From an uncultured Prevotellaceae bacterium (GTDB taxonomy: Bacteria > Bacteroidota > Bacteroidia > Bacteroidales > Bacteroidaceae), in assembly GCA_902784065.1 (NCBI GenBank), contig CACZTJ010000002.1, positions 1-50,092 of the forward strand: a stretch of DNA of 50,092 bases, in the 5' to 3' direction. The translations under genes were made by a program, and so were the position numbers. A model generated the notes under the pieces. It saw only the letters and a program-made list of their open reading frames with translations. It had not been told where the DNA came from and made no database searches. Of this stretch, positions 49,933-50,092 are shown in pieces; within the stretch, counting starts at the first letter, position 1, and the number at the start of each line of letters is the position of its first letter.

Positions 49933-49940
49933 CAAAGATA
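49933..49940 (-). promoter_or_regulatory. -7 box (TATCTTTG) of miaA
   Basis: TATCTTTG on the minus strand, 8 bases before the ATG at 49924, so the message would be nearly leaderless, or have about a 12-base leader if 49915 is used. Confidence 0.6.
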
Positions 49941-49943
49941 AAC

Positions 49944-49973
49944 AAAAAAAGCCGTCCGACAAAATCGGACGGC
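49944..49973 (-). terminator. Terminator after gapA
   Basis: Perfect 9-bp stem (GCCGTCCGA, 49951-49959, with 49965-49973), 5-base loop, running into seven Ts on the minus strand. It lies directly upstream of the miaA promoter box. Confidence 0.9.
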
Positions 49974-49996
49974 CATTATTTTGCTTAAAGCTTCTC

Positions 49997-50092
49997 TTAT
50001 TTGAGCTCAGCGAGGTACTTAATGGTGCGAACCATCTGAGAAGTGTAAGAGTTCTCATTGTCGTACCAAGCAACAACCTGTACGAGAGAGTT
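49997..50092 (-). CDS. gapA: Glyceraldehyde-3-phosphate dehydrogenase, C-terminal end only
   Basis: Only the last 31 codons and the TAA stop are inside the window, continuing beyond its right edge. The visible residues include [22 protein letters not shown], the C-terminal helix region of type I GAPDH, where the WYDNE string is near invariant. The enzyme would oxidise glyceraldehyde-3-phosphate with NAD in glycolysis. A strong terminator follows 24 bases downstream. The short visible length is the only limit on the call. Confidence 0.85.
   Translation of the reverse strand, partial: NSLVQVVAWYDNENSYTSQMVRTIKYLAELK

Overview
The window reads as chromosome of a Bacteroidales bacterium, most likely Prevotellaceae (Prevotella/Xylanibacter/Segatella group). 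The evidence is a SusC/SusD pair with pectin-degrading enzymes, a trp operon in the order B-E-G-D-C-F-A, DUF4924, and promoters of the Bacteroidetes type (-7 box TAnnTTTG, about 19-20 bases after a -33 TTTG) with little Shine-Dalgarno signal. No rRNA, tRNA, CRISPR array, phage or transposase gene was seen. Both ends are cut inside genes: a sensor histidine kinase at the left and glyceraldehyde-3-phosphate dehydrogenase at the right.

Layout. 1-4.3 kb (minus): a phosphate-type module of Na+/Pi cotransporter with PhoU-like tail, OmpR-type response regulator and histidine kinase, plus a secreted hypothetical protein. 4.6-7.8 kb (plus): acetyltransferase, TSCPD protein and cobS-cobU-cobT (nucleotide-loop assembly of cobalamin), joined by stop/start overlaps. 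7.8-11.3 kb (minus): small AraC-type regulator; coiled-coil protein, zapA and rny; a 206-residue hypothetical. 11.4-13 kb (plus): rfbA and an ECF sigma factor. 13-20.9 kb (minus): a tight run of LysE-type exporter, DUF4924, rfbD, prfC, tsaC, ClC transporter, fmt, a previously uncalled 34-codon ORF and rpe. 21-22 kb: ROK glucokinase (plus) facing a thioesterase (minus).

22.5-29.1 kb: the tryptophan operon, all seven genes, headed by a clear transcription attenuator: a 17-residue leader peptide with three consecutive Trp codons, a competing pairing and a terminator with six Ts. 29.1-43.1 kb: a pectin utilisation region holding a GH28-GH105 fusion, SusC, SusD, an inverted SDR oxidoreductase, a GH3 beta-xylosidase-like enzyme with PA14 insert, and a PL10-CE8-like fusion. 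43.2-47.9 kb (minus): intracellular alpha-glucan genes (GH133 debranching enzyme, GT4 synthase-like transferase, GH57 amylase-like protein with an altered active-site motif and a Lys/Ala/Pro tail). 48-50 kb (minus): diacylglycerol-kinase-like protein, miaA and the end of gapA.

Most notable: the trp attenuator; a near-perfect inverted repeat straddling the pectin operon promoter; the two carbohydrate-enzyme fusions; the amylase-like GH57 with histone-like tail; the 34-codon ORF between fmt and rpe; two copies of a dispersed element with 13-bp inverted ends; and a three-unit palindrome array behind a promoter-like sequence. I found no wholly unknown multi-gene system. Functions are read from motifs by eye, without database searches.
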